A DNA stretch of 64,000 nt from Amyelois transitella (Eukaryota; Arthropoda; Insecta; Lepidoptera; Pyralidae): assembly GCF_032362555.1 (NCBI RefSeq), contig NC_083516.1, positions 3,125,001 through 3,189,000 of the forward strand. Reading direction: 5' to 3'. Of the stretch, positions 1 through 11,893 are shown one piece after another. The notes below the pieces were generated by a model. That model worked only from the letters and a program-made list of their open reading frames with translations, did not search any database and had not been told where the DNA came from. Both the position numbers and the translations under genes were made by a program. Each line of letters opens with the position of its first letter. Positions within the stretch are counted from its first letter, which is position 1.

Positions 1-109
1 CAGAATCCCAAGTTTATTTGCCTATCTGAACAATCAATACAAATCATGAAAGAATATGGAAATTATTTCCATAGTATAAGAAATTCCGCAGCGGCGGAGG
101 AAGGCATAC

Positions 110-214
110 CTGTTCCAATGTGAGGATAAGTCTAGCACAAACAGTCTTTTCTTTTTCCTCTGCTGGAATTTCAGTGTCTTGATCAACTTCACCCAAACTC
201 TCATCTGGATTCAT
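110..214 (-). CDS. Probable coding exon of an unidentified gene, partial
   Basis: Reading the - strand from 214 down to 110 gives ATG and 35 open codons, beginning MNPDESLGEV and ending RLILTLEQ. The frame runs directly into a GT donor (CAG|GTATGC, GT at 109-108), leaving phase 0. An in-frame TAA lies 9 nt before the ATG, so the ATG could be a true start. Alternatively the exon may be internal, beginning after the CCAG at about 209. The peptide is acidic, then ends in a hydrophobic stretch. I do not recognise the protein. The gene would continue off the left edge of the window. A remnant of repeat family A (about 1-30) sits in the presumed intron. What favours coding is the uninterrupted frame, protein-like composition and a good donor; the short length limits confidence. 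Confidence 0.4.
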
Positions 215-2754
215 TGAGGTAAGTTAATTAACCGGAATGATATGAAAAAATAAATCACGTGAAAACCTTGAGGTGCAAAGTAATTGACGTTTTAGTATCA
301 AATTTAAGCATCTACATTAGAAGTTAGACAGAAGAAGTAAAACACAAATTTGACCAGTGAAAAAAAGCTATTGAACCTATGAGGATAACATTCTAGAAAA
401 TAATTCATATTTATTTTTGGATCTCACAATTTGATGATGGATAAATCTTTCATCATGTCCAAATGATTTATCTATTTTTAGACTTTATATTACTTATATT
501 GTTCATTTCCTGTAGCTAAGATTATGATTATAACACGAATTGCAACCTCTCGTGATAACATATAATCATAAGTTTGTTTGCTATGTAATGAGGATGAGGT
601 CAAATGGTAATAACTAATTAGAGAGGACCTCCTGAGAATTGACCAATCTCCGAGACAAAACTTTATTGTTAATCTAATGAACAAAAGTGTACTCGTACAT
701 AACGAAAACTATACAAATGTAAATTTCTACTAGATTTCTTCCCGTTTGCAGTATTTCCCAGGTCTTAAGAATAAGTCTAACATGGATATCGTACAAGGCG
801 GCTAAGGGAATAAGAAGATTCATCTAGTGTAGAGAAGAAAAAAAAAGAAAAAAATATAGCGTACGATTAAATATACACCTAGTTTGGAACAATATTCAAC
901 AAAATATTCTTCGTTTAGTTAAGATTATATGGGTGCTTATTCAGTCGTAAGGAGCAATTTTCTTGTTCAAACGTAAAATCCGGGCATCAGAAAATGGATT
1001 GAATAAGGATGGGATTTTTATATGAGTTTATTTTCGCCCGGCTCAGTCAGTTTATACTTAAACTTATTAACAGTACCTAGTTAGGCTTTATCGATGATAT
1101 TTTGATTTTACTCAGTAGCCGTTTCAAATGATTAGATACACATTTAGGTTTTCTAAAAAGTGCTATGCATTACGAGTAAAAGTATATAAAGACACAATTT
1201 GATATAGCTTCACATTGCTTCTAGCAACGTGTTCGAGATATCAAAAAAGCCTTGAAGAGTTCACGCCTCGTAAGAAATTGCAGACATCCACTTGGTGGGA
1301 CGATCTTAAACCGGAGACATGTGAGTGTGCCAAAATATGGAGAAGTGAGAAGTAACACGACAGCAAATATACTTAGTTGTTAAATTTAGTTTAGTCAAAG
1401 GCAAGAAATCATTAATTGGTGTTAGTACCTAATGTTAGTATGGAGACAGCGTCGTTGGTAGTCGTATAGATAAGGCACTCGAATAAAAAATCCGGAAGGG
1501 ACTACTCATAAGTGTAACATGGCCGTGGTAGAAAAACGTCGGTGTGTGGAAACCTGCAGATTTAGGTAACTCGATGTGTAGTTAACCTCATGGTTATAGG
1601 GTCATCCCTATAAGTACCATATAAACAGCAATGTTGCGGAAATCAATTGGGAATTGTTTTGTGCAAAAATATGACTTATCCAATCCAGGATATCCAGTCA
1701 TACGAGTATGTACAACGAGCACCCCTCCAAAGAAGTTAAGAAACAACCAGAACTAACTAAATTGAAATTAGGTATGATGATTAAACTTGTTGTTTTCTGC
1801 GTCCGCCTTACTTTGTGGTCAATACGAGTGGATTCAGTTGATGATTATCGTATTGTACTAATACCTATGTTGGAAGTGGGACATTGTGTTTGTTTCGCTG
1901 ACAGTCGTTCGAAATAACTGGTTATGTACAAAATCACAACCTAAGCGCTAAACTCTCATTGTTCAGATATCCAAATAACTTCTTACCACATGGATAAGGT
2001 ACGAATTATATGGTATAACAAATGGATCGTTGCAATCTTAATTGTAAATAAGAACAAGAAATGAAAAGTGAAATGGAATACAATTAAATGGAATTAACCA
2101 GTAAATTTTTACGAACTGAAAAAAGATTGTTTTCATCTTTACAACATTATTTCATACATTTTATGAGGAGAACATTATAGTGACAACGGAAATACTGCTC
2201 TTACTTACAAATTCCGAGATTAACATACCTAATACAAAATTCGTCATACCTACCATGTTGCCTGTACTTATTTTTAAGGTGTACTCAGCCTAATTATACA
2301 ATTAAAGTTATTTATGAATTCAAGATTAAAATAACAAATTGAAAACAAACCAGTTTCAATGTAACGCAATAATTAAGCAAATTACAGACAACAAACTATA
2401 TTTATACATCGTTACCTATATTTATTATTACACCAAAAATATTGATAGTAGGTACTTTTTTGCAGCGTGAAACAACGAAACCAACATTCTAACTTATGAC
2501 GTGTAAACCATTTTTCATGCAAATTACTAAAATAAAATGAAATATTGGCAGGCAATAATAAATACATCCATTTGTATTACAATTTGCAAAAATTCAATGA
2601 AGGCAGACAGAGTACAGTTTACTGAATAAGTATATCGGATTTCAAATTTGGAAGTTAGTGTTTGTTTATGGACCATTTTATGTTGAAAAATGATTTTGGT
2701 TGGTACCTAATAAGTGAAACACTTATTTTACCAGATATTGGATCCAGCTAGATC

Positions 2755-2845
2755 GTTTTTTAACCGACTTCGAGAAGGCGTAGGTCCTCAATTCGATCTT
2801 TAACGAAATCGCTCGAGCCGTTTTCGCAAATGCGAGTACAGAAAC
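2755..2845 (+). repeat. Fragment of a dispersed repeat (ACCGACTTCGAGAAGG end)
   Basis: The phrase TTAACCGACTTCGAGAAGG followed by TCCTCAATTCG resembles the end of a repeat that I recall as very common in moth genomes (accgacttc-aaggaggaggttctcaattcg). Only one end is visible here. The identification is from memory of the motif and not from a search. Confidence 0.35.
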
Positions 2846-3183
2846 AATATAATAATTAAGTCAATAAGGGAAAATACACAAATATCGAGAAAACATCATC
2901 TAAGAAGAGGGTTAGTCTTATTGAAGTTCCTTCTCTATTCTTAATCCCTGTATTCCCCGTTAAGCAGACCGGGTTTGAAGCTGGGACTACCAGGCTGATC
3001 AGACAATATGACAATTTGTTGGGTTACGTACCACAAAGGTCGTCAATAAAATGAGGCAGGTAAGTCTTCAACAGATTGAGCCAAATGAGGAAATGTGCAC
3101 AGGAAAATCGTTTATGAACTAACAAGACAATTAGAGGATCTTACTCATTTCAAGCAGGATCGTAAAATCTTTGAAAAAATATT

Positions 3184-3330
3184 TCACACCCTTAAGTAGT
3201 ATATAGCACTTACGCTACATATTGGCTTGCCGGCACCACCTAAGACCCCATCTTGCTTACGATCAGACCTCAATCGGTCAAAAGCACTAAAATTCTCAAT
3301 AACAAAAAAACCCCGAGTTTTGAAGCTATG
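3184..3330 (-). mobile_element. Possible LINE endonuclease fragment
   Basis: The - strand frame contains FDRLRSDRKQDGVLGGAG. This resembles the F-R-x-D-R...GGGV signature near the end of the apurinic endonuclease domain of Jockey-like non-LTR retrotransposons. The fragment is short and the match is loose, so it may be coincidental. Confidence 0.25.
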
Positions 3331-3404
3331 AGCCAAAGCAACTTTTAAACGAAAACTGATGAGAGTCAAATTAAGTCCGAAATTTACGTTACAGCTGAGC
3401 GTAG

Positions 3405-3475
3405 CCTATCAGTCTTTTCAAGACTGGTGGCTCTGTCTACCCCGCTAGGGATATAGACGTGATCATATGTATGTA
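3405..3475 (-). repeat. Repeat family A, end fragment
   Basis: Contains TCAGTCTTTTCAAGACTGG, then GGCTCTGTCTACCCCGCTAG and GGATATAGACGTGATCATATG. This is the 5' end of family A in reverse orientation. Confidence 0.7.
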
Positions 3476-4008
3476 AGTATTTACGTTAGGGAATCTATCG
3501 AACTGGTGAACTACCGAAGAGGTAGTGTTGTTATTTTCTAGCTGACTGTACTAAGGAAAGATAAATGGTTAGTTCAGATAATCTTAAGTTTGTTCAGTAT
3601 AATTTGTGCGGTGGAGTCGCGCCCGCGCGCGGTTTATCTACGTACGCCTGCGCACGCGTCTTTACGATCGCGACTTTATATTGTTTTCTTGACAATTAAA
3701 ATCAAATTATTGGATTGACATTGTAATGATAAAGGTGATGTTTCTTTTATTGTCTTTTGGAGGTTTTGGGGACGTTTATTTCATCTTCTGTCTTTATTTA
3801 CTCCATAAGTACACCAGATTAATGTGAAATTCATTATGTTTCCTGAAGGAAAATAGTGCAACTAACAATTTGTAATTAAGTTGGTACATATTAACTTTAA
3901 TTTAAAACAGATGATATGGTCAACTGAGTAAGGTTTACTCAGTTGGACCATTGACTATTAAATTGTCTGATCTAAGATGACAAGAAATAAAATCCTTTTA
4001 AATTAACC

Positions 4009-4202
4009 AAAATTCAAAAAAAATCAAAATTCAAAATTTTTATTCATTATTATAGGATACTTCATATCGCTTAATAATTGTCAAAACGTATGGTTTAACA
4101 ACATTGGTTGACGTCAAATAAATTACTTAAAACTAAGTTTACTGCCGCTTCCAAGGCGTCAGTGCAGAAGAAGCGGCAACAAACTGCACTGCAGCATTTT
4201 CT
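4009..4202 (+). repeat. Dispersed repeat family B, copy 1
   Basis: Nearly identical, over almost 190 bp, to 50675-50863 in the same orientation. The shared block runs from AAAATTCAAAATTTTTATTC through GCCGCTTCCAAGGCGTCAGT and GCAGAAGAAGCGGC to ACTGCACTGCAGCATTTTC. A partial diverged relative lies at 6990-7060. No coding frame is evident. It is probably a non-autonomous element or the 3' end of a retroelement. Confidence 0.7.
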
Positions 4203-4279
4203 TTTTCTTTTTGTTTATGTAAAAGTAAAAATAATAAATGTACCTATACATACATAACATACATGCATATGTTTATTAC

Positions 4280-4320
4280 TTAGTTTTCCCTTACGGGATA
4301 GACTGAGCCAACATGTTGAA
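4280..4320 (+). repeat. Repeat family A, short 5' fragment
   Basis: TTCCCTTACGGGATAGACTG followed by AGCCAACATG matches the family A start. A similar short piece lies at 4722-4762. Confidence 0.5.
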
Positions 4321-5959
4321 TATGTCTAGAGATTCCTTAATAAAAGAATTGAGATTTAGAAAAACTTATATTCAGCCCCTGACAAAAATTCCCATGCTTA
4401 GTAATAAATATTTTCTTGATTTTCTTTTACAATCATCATGGGAAGACAAGCAGCTGTTATATACTATTTCTATTTTACGAGATCTAGGTACAATATCGCA
4501 TTGAATTATATTTCTTCATTATATTGCCGTGGTTTCGTCCTCGAAATTAGCATATGAATATAATTATAATAAGAGCGTTTGTACATACATTCGTTCGTAT
4601 GTTGATGAATATTCAAGCGTAAAAATCATCCTTTGACGTTTTGTGAACCGAAAATGCAAAGTGTATGAGACGCGAATTAATAACAATAAGTACCGAACAT
4701 GTAAATACATATATACGAGTATTACCGCGTCTATATCCCTTACTTGGTAGACAGATCCAGCAGTAACGTAAAATTAAACATTTGTATTACCTATACAATT
4801 ACCGTTCGAAACAATTAAAAGTCCTTATTAAGTTCGCTAACATAAAAATTGAACGACGAATACATAATAACACTTCGCAAATTGATAAGGTTTAATAGCC
4901 AAAGTTTTTAACAACAACGAAAGTTATTAAAGATTAGCTTAAGGGATATAGCCACTAATATAATTAATAAACGTTTTTTCGATACTTGTAATATAAGTCT
5001 CATTATAAAGAGTGAAAGCAAAATTTATCATCGTCTAGAGCAATATCAAGGAATGATACCTACCTTACTATTTATAACTCAGAATGAAAACTTCTGAATA
5101 AAGTAGAGCTAGGGATGTAGTGTGTGGGTCGTTTATTTGAATTTTTAAGGGAATATTTTTTTTTGTGGTTTAGGTCATTCCCATAATTTTCTTTGAAAAT
5201 TCTTGTTCATCCCCTATTTGTCCGATTCGCACTTAGCCGGTTTTTTACGTAAGGTATAAGTAGGTACATTTATTTATGACAAAATGTCACCTTGTTTTCA
5301 AGTTAATTAATGTACCTATGTATTTGTATACGAACAATACTGCCTAAGAACTTCTGTGTGGGTAAATCATGAAGGCACTCTTTGTATGTTTATTTATTTT
5401 TTATCGGTTTTATGTAGTCTGAATAGAATACTTACGTGACAAACACATACTTTGTCTATTCATATTTTTAAACACAATGTATTTTTTACGAGTACATCAT
5501 ACAAACAAGGAAATCTAGAAAAAAGGACTAAAAGTTATACAAGTAGTTACCTCTACCTCCTGGCATTAAACCCACATACATCCTTAGCTTCTTGGAGAGG
5601 AACCCGGGGTTTACCCACTTATATGTTTAGAAATAACTACTTAACCTGACTTTCTTATTTTACTGTAACTATTTGACCATCGGCGCTCTAAAACTTGAAT
5701 AAAAATTACATTTTGTAGCGTACCATAGCTAGTAATCGTGCATGAAGCTGACCTAGGCGTCATTGGTTTTTGTCAGTCTCTTAATCTGTAGCATATCAAG
5801 GTTTTCTATCATCTTCCGTCTTCTAAATACTGTTTTAAAAGTTAATTAATAATTGATGGATTTGGTAGTATTGTAAATTTTACATTAATAATATGGATTG
5901 ACTGGAAGAGATTACATTAGCGATAAGTCTGCGTTTGTACCATCTCTGTCTTTATAATA

Positions 5960-6135
5960 TGTATCTATGGATATCTTTCTCATGGATGTCGAAAAAGACT
6001 TCGGCACCTGGTACTTACTAGTACTAGTACTAGTGCTGCTGTACCATGATCCAATATGGGAAAGGTTTCCCTGTAAAGGTTGCGGCGGGCAGACGGGAGT
6101 CGCTTCATATAAAAACCTGACTTTCCTAATCTGGG
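5960..6135 (+). repeat. SINE-like repeat fragment (family C)
   Basis: The segment with GATCCAATATGGGAAAGGTT, then GTAAAGGTTGCGG and GGGAGTCGCTTCATATAAAA, is a diverged copy of the repeat at about 21890-21945 in the same orientation. The two overlapping ORFs in this place are repeat-derived. A short ACTAGT tandem run sits at about 6018-6033. Confidence 0.5.
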
Positions 6136-6775
6136 CCCATTTATTACATAAAAAAACAAAGAGGTTTTCTAAGGGATTTATTTCGAAAGATACGTGGGCT
6201 TTATAGGCACATATTTTCTGTGTATAGACATTCCTTAGCACATTAAATTCAAAAAAATATTTAATTGACACTGGAACTTGTTAATCCAGTACTATATTTA
6301 TATTCGTTTACGAGTAACATTATAAATAAATTTTAACTAAGCGAAAAAATCACTTCAAAGATCAAATATAAGTCAAAAGGATGTCGATTAATTGCGAATA
6401 ATATCTATGTATTTTATGATAAGAACTTTTAAAGCACTTCAATTAATTCAAACAATTGTTAGTTACATTACCTAAAAAAGAGATAAATTTTGCTAAAAAT
6501 AGAGTCATGATCATTTCCGGACGCAATAAACTATATTAGATCTACGCGTCTTTAATATACCGGCTGTTCTAACAAGCAGTTCTTTTTCATGGTACACATG
6601 ATAAATAAAACAATAAGTACGTAATATTTATGGTCTAGTTGCCTTACTCGAATGATTTTTTTCACTCAAATACGTTTTAATAAAAAAAATTGAGATAAAC
6701 AAACTTTTTCATATATACATACTTACTATGATCGAACCCGCGACACCGTAGTCTGGAATGCGCAACGTAGTTTTT

Positions 6776-6845
6776 ATCGCGCGAAAACTATAGCTTTTCC
6801 TTTTTATTATGACGTGAAACGGCACAGCGATAGTTTTTCGCGCGT
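6776..6845. repeat. Imperfect palindrome with CGCGCG ends
   Basis: ATCGCGCGAAAACTATAGCT at the left reads almost as the reverse complement of AGCGATAGTTTTTCGCGCG at the right, with about 30 bp between them. This could be a hairpin-forming foldback element or the paired termini of a small DNA transposon. The CpG-rich arms stand out from the AT-rich surroundings. Confidence 0.5.
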
Positions 6846-6989
6846 TAAAAACGGCGACGCGCGTGTCATGCTTCGGGGGCTGGAGCATTGCGCGCAGCAT
6901 GATAAGAATAGATTTATTTTCAAAATTGGATTCAAGGTAGGTATCACTTATTGACGTAAACATAACTTAAGTCTTGTTATATCTACTAC

Positions 6990-7062
6990 TACTTCCAAAG
7001 CGCATGTGTACAAAAAGCGGCGTAACAAACTACACTGCAGCATTTTCACCGGACGTCAATTA
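6990..7062 (+). repeat. Repeat family B, diverged partial copy
   Basis: Contains AAAAAGCGGCGTAACAAACT followed by ACACTGCAGCATTTTC, matching the 3' part of family B. It is degraded compared with the copies at 4.0 and 50.7 kb. Confidence 0.5.
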
Positions 7063-7544
7063 ACAAATATTGATTATAGTGTGAATGAGAAGGAAAATTT
7101 TTAACGTATAAGGAGACTTAACAAATATGAGAGATTTTTGAAAAGTACAACGTTTATATACGATGTAAGAATATCAAATTATGTCGTGAATAGCTTTAAT
7201 TTTATATCCATTTATATGCCAACTATGTGTAGGATTGGTCTTAAAATTAGGAATGGATCTTATAACTCAGCAAATTTTTAATACGGCAAAAAGGCAAAAC
7301 TTTTTTAATCAATTTAATAAATAGAAGAAAAAAAAAACAATTTATTCAGAAAATAGGGCTTCGCATGCACTTTTACACATAATTTTACATTTAAATAAAT
7401 AAAATGTAAGTTATTACTGATATCTGATTATTTGTCAAAAAGCTACAAGATACTTACATACTACCTAAGCACTTAACCCTCTTGAGGATAGCGTCCACTT
7501 TAAGGAACAGAACAGAACGGAACGCTCCCCAAAACGGACACCCT

Positions 7545-7620
7545 CACCAAAAGGGTTCTGGAACTTCGCCCAAACAAATCGACCACTGGCAAGAGAAGAT
7601 GCACCACTGACATTTCAGTG
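7545..7620 (+). mobile_element. Possible LINE reverse-transcriptase tail remnant
   Basis: The frame reading TKRVLELRPNKSTTGKRRCT resembles the C-terminal tails of insect non-LTR reverse transcriptases (KRVLEWRP-like...GRP). Only about 25 residues are readable and no neighbouring LINE sequence was found. Confidence 0.25.
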
Positions 7621-8677
7621 ATAAGCAGGTGTGTCACGAATTCTAATGATTTTAATTACGCATCAGATAGTAATTATACATTAGCGCAAAATACACAGCT
7701 AATTTTATAAAAATAAAAGGTCAAGGCGTCAAGTTTCATTAGATTCAGATGAAGATATCATAATAAAAGGTTTTCAAGGTTTCACTTACGTACTTCATCA
7801 TTTTTTTGCCTAGTTCATTTACTTGTAACTGCAGATGTTTCAATTTATTTTTAATGGTTTTTGTTATTGTTGATACTAATCTATAATGCATTAATAATAA
7901 TGCATAAAAACTTATAAATCAAATTTTGACTTCTTTATTGTTTAAAAAATATGTAGGTACTTACATAACGTGGTTTGGCTCGATTGATCTTGGATGATTT
8001 GTAGATGTTAGAATGCATTTAGTATCTTTAAAATGAAGGCAACGGGATAAGAAGAGTGAAATCGTTTTCAATTAATGTTTTAAAATAAATCGATTAAAAA
8101 CAAAAACGTAGTTATAATAAAGTATCAATATTTTGAACTGCACAATCAATTTATATGTTTCAAACTGTTTTATATACATAGCCATTCGTCATTGTCATCG
8201 CTTAACACAAAATCGGCGTAAACTGTCGTCAGGGCTATATTAGTTCTCTCATACAAATTTACCTAACAGTAAAAAAACCTCAGTATGTGTTTTCTGTAAT
8301 CTAAGGTTATATGAGCCTATGTTAGTTGAGTGGTAGAAAAACCTTCAGGCCTTAAGTCCGTCGTCATGAAATAGTGAGAAAAAAAAAACTATAAATACTT
8401 ACATTTTCACGTAATGAACGGATGCCTCCTTTTACGGAAAAAAGCCAATTATTCCGGTTTTTAAATGCGATCAACGGAAATAAAACTGTCACAGAACAAG
8501 TTTTCGCGGCTAAGTCAAGGCGGCTTGCTTACCTACATCTGACATTATCTAATCGTTATTTTTTATATCTGTAATACGTAAGGTCAACACGAGATGTGAT
8601 AGAAGTTAACAAACTCTCTGTCAAGACGTGTGTACCGTTTTGGAGATATAATGCCAGTCTATAGAGTGCCGTTCGGT

Positions 8678-8792
8678 TCCCGGCACCAATATAAAATCTC
8701 CTAAAAGAAGAATCTCAAGTTTATAAGCATATTCCTTACTCGCCTTTTACGACATCCATGGGAATGAGACGGAGTACCCCTTTTCTTTATTT
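8678..8792 (+). repeat. Repeat family A, rearranged fragment
   Basis: Begins with GGTTCCCGGCACCAATATAA in the reverse sense, then AAAAGAAGAATCTCAAGTTT and CGCCTTTTACGACATCCATG in the forward sense. This is a composite or rearranged copy of family A. Confidence 0.6.
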
Positions 8793-9282
8793 ATTTGGAT
8801 CATTCTTCATATTATTTTCGGTGCCACGAATGCTTCTCTTCAATTGTTTTTAAGCTTCAAATGTAAATGATGACCTAACATTTCAATCAACTTAAACGCC
8901 CTTTAAACAGAAAGACAAACCTACAATATGTTCTCGCATATATTAAGCTATTTTAAGTTAGTATTATTTAAGGCAGTGCCGAGATCAACATGTGTCGTAG
9001 GAAGGCAATCTTCCATTAGTTAGAGTTGCAATGAAATTAATTTCTATGAGACAGTATTAAAAGTTAATAATTTCGGCACGAAACTTCGGTCTTGATTAAT
9101 TAAAAAAATATTGGGTACCTTTTTTTTTAATAATTCGAGTAAAATGTGATCTATTTTCAGCATGCAGCCACTGCCAAAAAAAAAATTTAGTTTATTGGTA
9201 TTTCTGTGACTCAATTTCTTGATCTCTACGAGAAGGAAAGTAGCTATGATGTCAATTTTTGGCTTCTAAGATAATAAATATA

Positions 9283-9440
9283 TATAACTACATATTATAA
9301 AATAAAGTTCCCCTATATTTTCTGTCTATTTAGGTATGCGCTAATCTCGGAAAGTTTTGAACGGATTTTGTTCCTATTTGTTGGAAAGAGAGTATTGTAA
9401 ATGCTTCCCGTACGAAGCCGGGGTGGGCCGCTAGTATATA
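9283..9440 (+). repeat. Dispersed repeat ending GGGGTGGGCCGCTAGTATA
   Basis: Contains GGTATGCGCTAATCTCGG, AACGGATTTTGTTCC and ACGAAGCCGGGGTGGGCCGC followed by TAGTATA. I recall this as the common 3' end of abundant moth repeats whose copies end in a GGG-x-GCTAGTATA motif. It lies immediately upstream of the SINE at 9467. Confidence 0.45.
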
Positions 9441-9466
9441 ATATATGAAATAAAGAAACCAAAGAC

Positions 9467-9748
9467 GGCCTCTGTGGCGCAGCGGTAATACCTAAGCTTG
9501 TCTGTGTCATCGGTGGTCCCGGGTTCGAATCCCGGCCAGGGCATGATGAGAAAAGAACTTTTTCTGATTGGCCTAGGTCTTGGATGTTTATGTATATTAA
9601 GTATTTATTATTTATTATAAAATATAGTATCGTTGAGTTAGTATTTCGTAACACAAGTCTCAAAGAACTTACTTCGAGGCTAACTCAATCAGTGTAATTT
9701 GTCCCGTATACATTTATTATTATTATTTATTTATTTATTATTTATTTC
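9467..9748 (+). mobile_element. tRNA-derived SINE
   Basis: The head carries a Pol III A box-like TGGCGCAGCGGT (9475-9486) and a B box GGTTCGAATCC (9522-9532), spaced as in a tRNA. An unrelated body follows (TTTCTGATTGGCCTAGGTC...CTCAATCAGTGTAATTTGTC) and the copy ends in a simple ATT/ATTT tail at 9713-9748. This is the classic SINE layout. Both boxes look intact, so this is one of the better-preserved mobile elements in the window. Confidence 0.8.
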
Positions 9749-11159
9749 TTCCTGATTCGCGTTAGTTTGTACTTTACAACATATCACCATTATTTAGATT
9801 TCTATATATTTATACCACTCTTGGTTACGGATCTAGTCTTAACGTAACGTAAACAAATTAATAAAGTCAGATAAAATAGCCGACATTGCGTTTTCTGTAC
9901 GCAAAATAAGTTAAGTACTAATTGTCACCAAAAAAATGAAGTTGATGAAGTATATACTTCACCAATTATTATCTAAGGTTGTTTGTTACATACTTTTGCA
10001 TTTATTTGAATTCATAATTAATATTTGACACCTCATTAATTAAAATGTTGTTATTTTAAAACTCGGAAAATGAATAAGTTATGGTACCTTAAAAATGAAC
10101 AGATTGAATTGTACTACCAGTAAAGTCAAATGACGTGTAGTCAATACGTCTGTTGGTCGAAAAGTGGCTTTTTACTAAAATAGGCATAATGACTATTTTT
10201 TGTTTAAGTGATTATTTATTAAGTTTCACAACAAGTTAAACATTTGACAAATAATCGCAACAATTTACAAACATTTGCCTGAGATATAACGAAGAATGCA
10301 TAACAAATAACATGGACTCGTCCAAAACGCCTCTTACAAAACGCTACTATGACGTCACATCTGAGTTTCTTGTTCGCGTCATGAACTTTATTCGTGTGGC
10401 AGCCACCATAATTATTTCGTTTATGGATATGATGTCTTACTTGTAATAAAAGTTGTTCTATACTCTTTTTTTTATTAACTGATGGCGTTGAATTTTAAAT
10501 AATTCAGCATATTACAATGGACTTTCCCATTGTTCTTTGAATGAATATGAAATTAAAACTAAAATTTTGCATGTTTAATTTAATTACTTGTATTCTTTCA
10601 TTAACTAATTCGTATTGTTGGCGCCGTGTGATTCCCGGCACAATTTTATGAGAACTGAAAATGTATGATTTTTTTACCTCGGAGCGGCTATGGAATAACC
10701 CCACCGAACAAAAAGGTCAAGCGGCGCTTAGCGGATCTCCTTATTAATATATCCCACGTTTATTACCAACTAATTTGTTTCATATAAATAAGCTATTAGT
10801 TTAAAACGCGGAAACAAGATAACATCTAAAGTTTACATTGAAATCATCGAGATGGTTTATCTATAAATTAAACGTGAATTTTGGGCTTAACCTTTTTAAT
10901 GACGAGTTCAAGTTCTGACTTACCGGTAATTATCGGTATCAGATTATGAATCACATCGAGAATTACATTTTACACAGGGCAGGGAAATTCGCTTACCTCA
11001 AGTATTTTTGTCATTTAGAAAGTTTAGTGAACTTAATATTAGATTTTTTTTTTCAAATTCAAATGTATAATTTATCAGACAACTTTTTTTTTAATATAAA
11101 TAGGTAATATTAATAGATAAAGTATATTTAATATTATAAATATTATAATTAAATCAAAT

Positions 11160-11275
11160 TAAAACTAAAGCTAAAACTACTTATAAAAAGAAAGAAAAAA
11201 GATACTTACAAACTAATTAATTTAAAACTAAAACTACTTATAAAAAGAAAGAAAAAAGAAGACTACAAACTAAAA
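11160..11275 (+). repeat. Tandem duplication, unit about 60 bp
   Basis: The string AAAACTACTTATAAAAAGAA followed by AGAAAAAAGA occurs twice in direct orientation (about 11173-11202 and 11231-11260), with similar flanks ACAAACTAA. It is a local AT-rich duplication about 0.6 kb upstream of gene 1. Confidence 0.7.
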
Positions 11276-11730
11276 TTTAATTTATAAATTGTGCATTTAT
11301 TAGATTATTTAACCACAATATAGGATACTTCACACATGTGGGAAGTACGAAAAAGGACTGAGGTTACCTTTCACGCGGAGTCGCGTATGAAAGCTAATCA
11401 AATTATAATAGGCGGTAATCCTGGGATATATTAGTAGTTAAGTACACACGATTATGATCAATGCAGGTTAATATGGCACGACACGAATATATGTTAGTAC
11501 CAAAAACTGACGGATCTAATTGTGAAACAACTTTTAAAACAAGCAATAGGATTCTGAGTGTACTTAAATAACCAGTTAATCTCAGCTTTATCATATCATT
11601 TGAGAAAATATGATTATCTTTATTGTCCTACAAATATTTGAAGAGTCACGCATATGTTAAAATAAACAAGTGTGACGTTAATGAAAGTGAAATTTCCGGT
11701 TAAAACAATGAAAATCATTGAATTTTACAG

Positions 11731-11893
11731 GGCCAGAATAAATACATCATTGGAGATCTTAGGCAGAAAGTGGAGATTAAAGCCACGGAGATAGAAGAGA
11801 AATAGAGTAATCAATATTCATATTAGAAAGAGAAGCTAAATATCACGGAGCAGAACAAGAACAATACATTAAAAAATACTAAGGTTAAAGAAA
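11731..11893 (+). promoter_or_regulatory. Probable 5'UTR part of UNC93-like gene 1 exon 1
   Basis: A good splice-acceptor-like tract, GAATTTTACAG|GG, ends at 11730. The following 163 nt to the ATG at 11894 are purine-rich, with stops in frame and no upstream coding frame. This suggests the exon with the start codon begins at 11731 and that one or more untranslated exons lie further upstream. Transcript data would be needed to confirm it. Confidence 0.4.

Larger units (their letters stand above)
215..11730. other. Gene-poor, AT-rich region with decayed repeats
   Basis: No convincing coding exon was found between the left-edge exon and UNC93-like gene 1. ORFs here are short, AT-driven and without domain motifs. 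The stretch holds repeat remnants (listed separately), a small CpG-dense patch at 3608-3675 and an AT-rich tandem duplication near 11160-11275. It probably carries the promoter and upstream 5'UTR exon(s) of gene 1, but these cannot be placed from sequence alone. Confidence 0.5.

Noticed and set aside
5912..6271. Overlapping ORFs on both strands (119 and 79 aa)
   Set aside because: The sequence matches the family C repeat also present at 21.9 kb; the (ACTAGT) run explains the Ser/Thr stretch.
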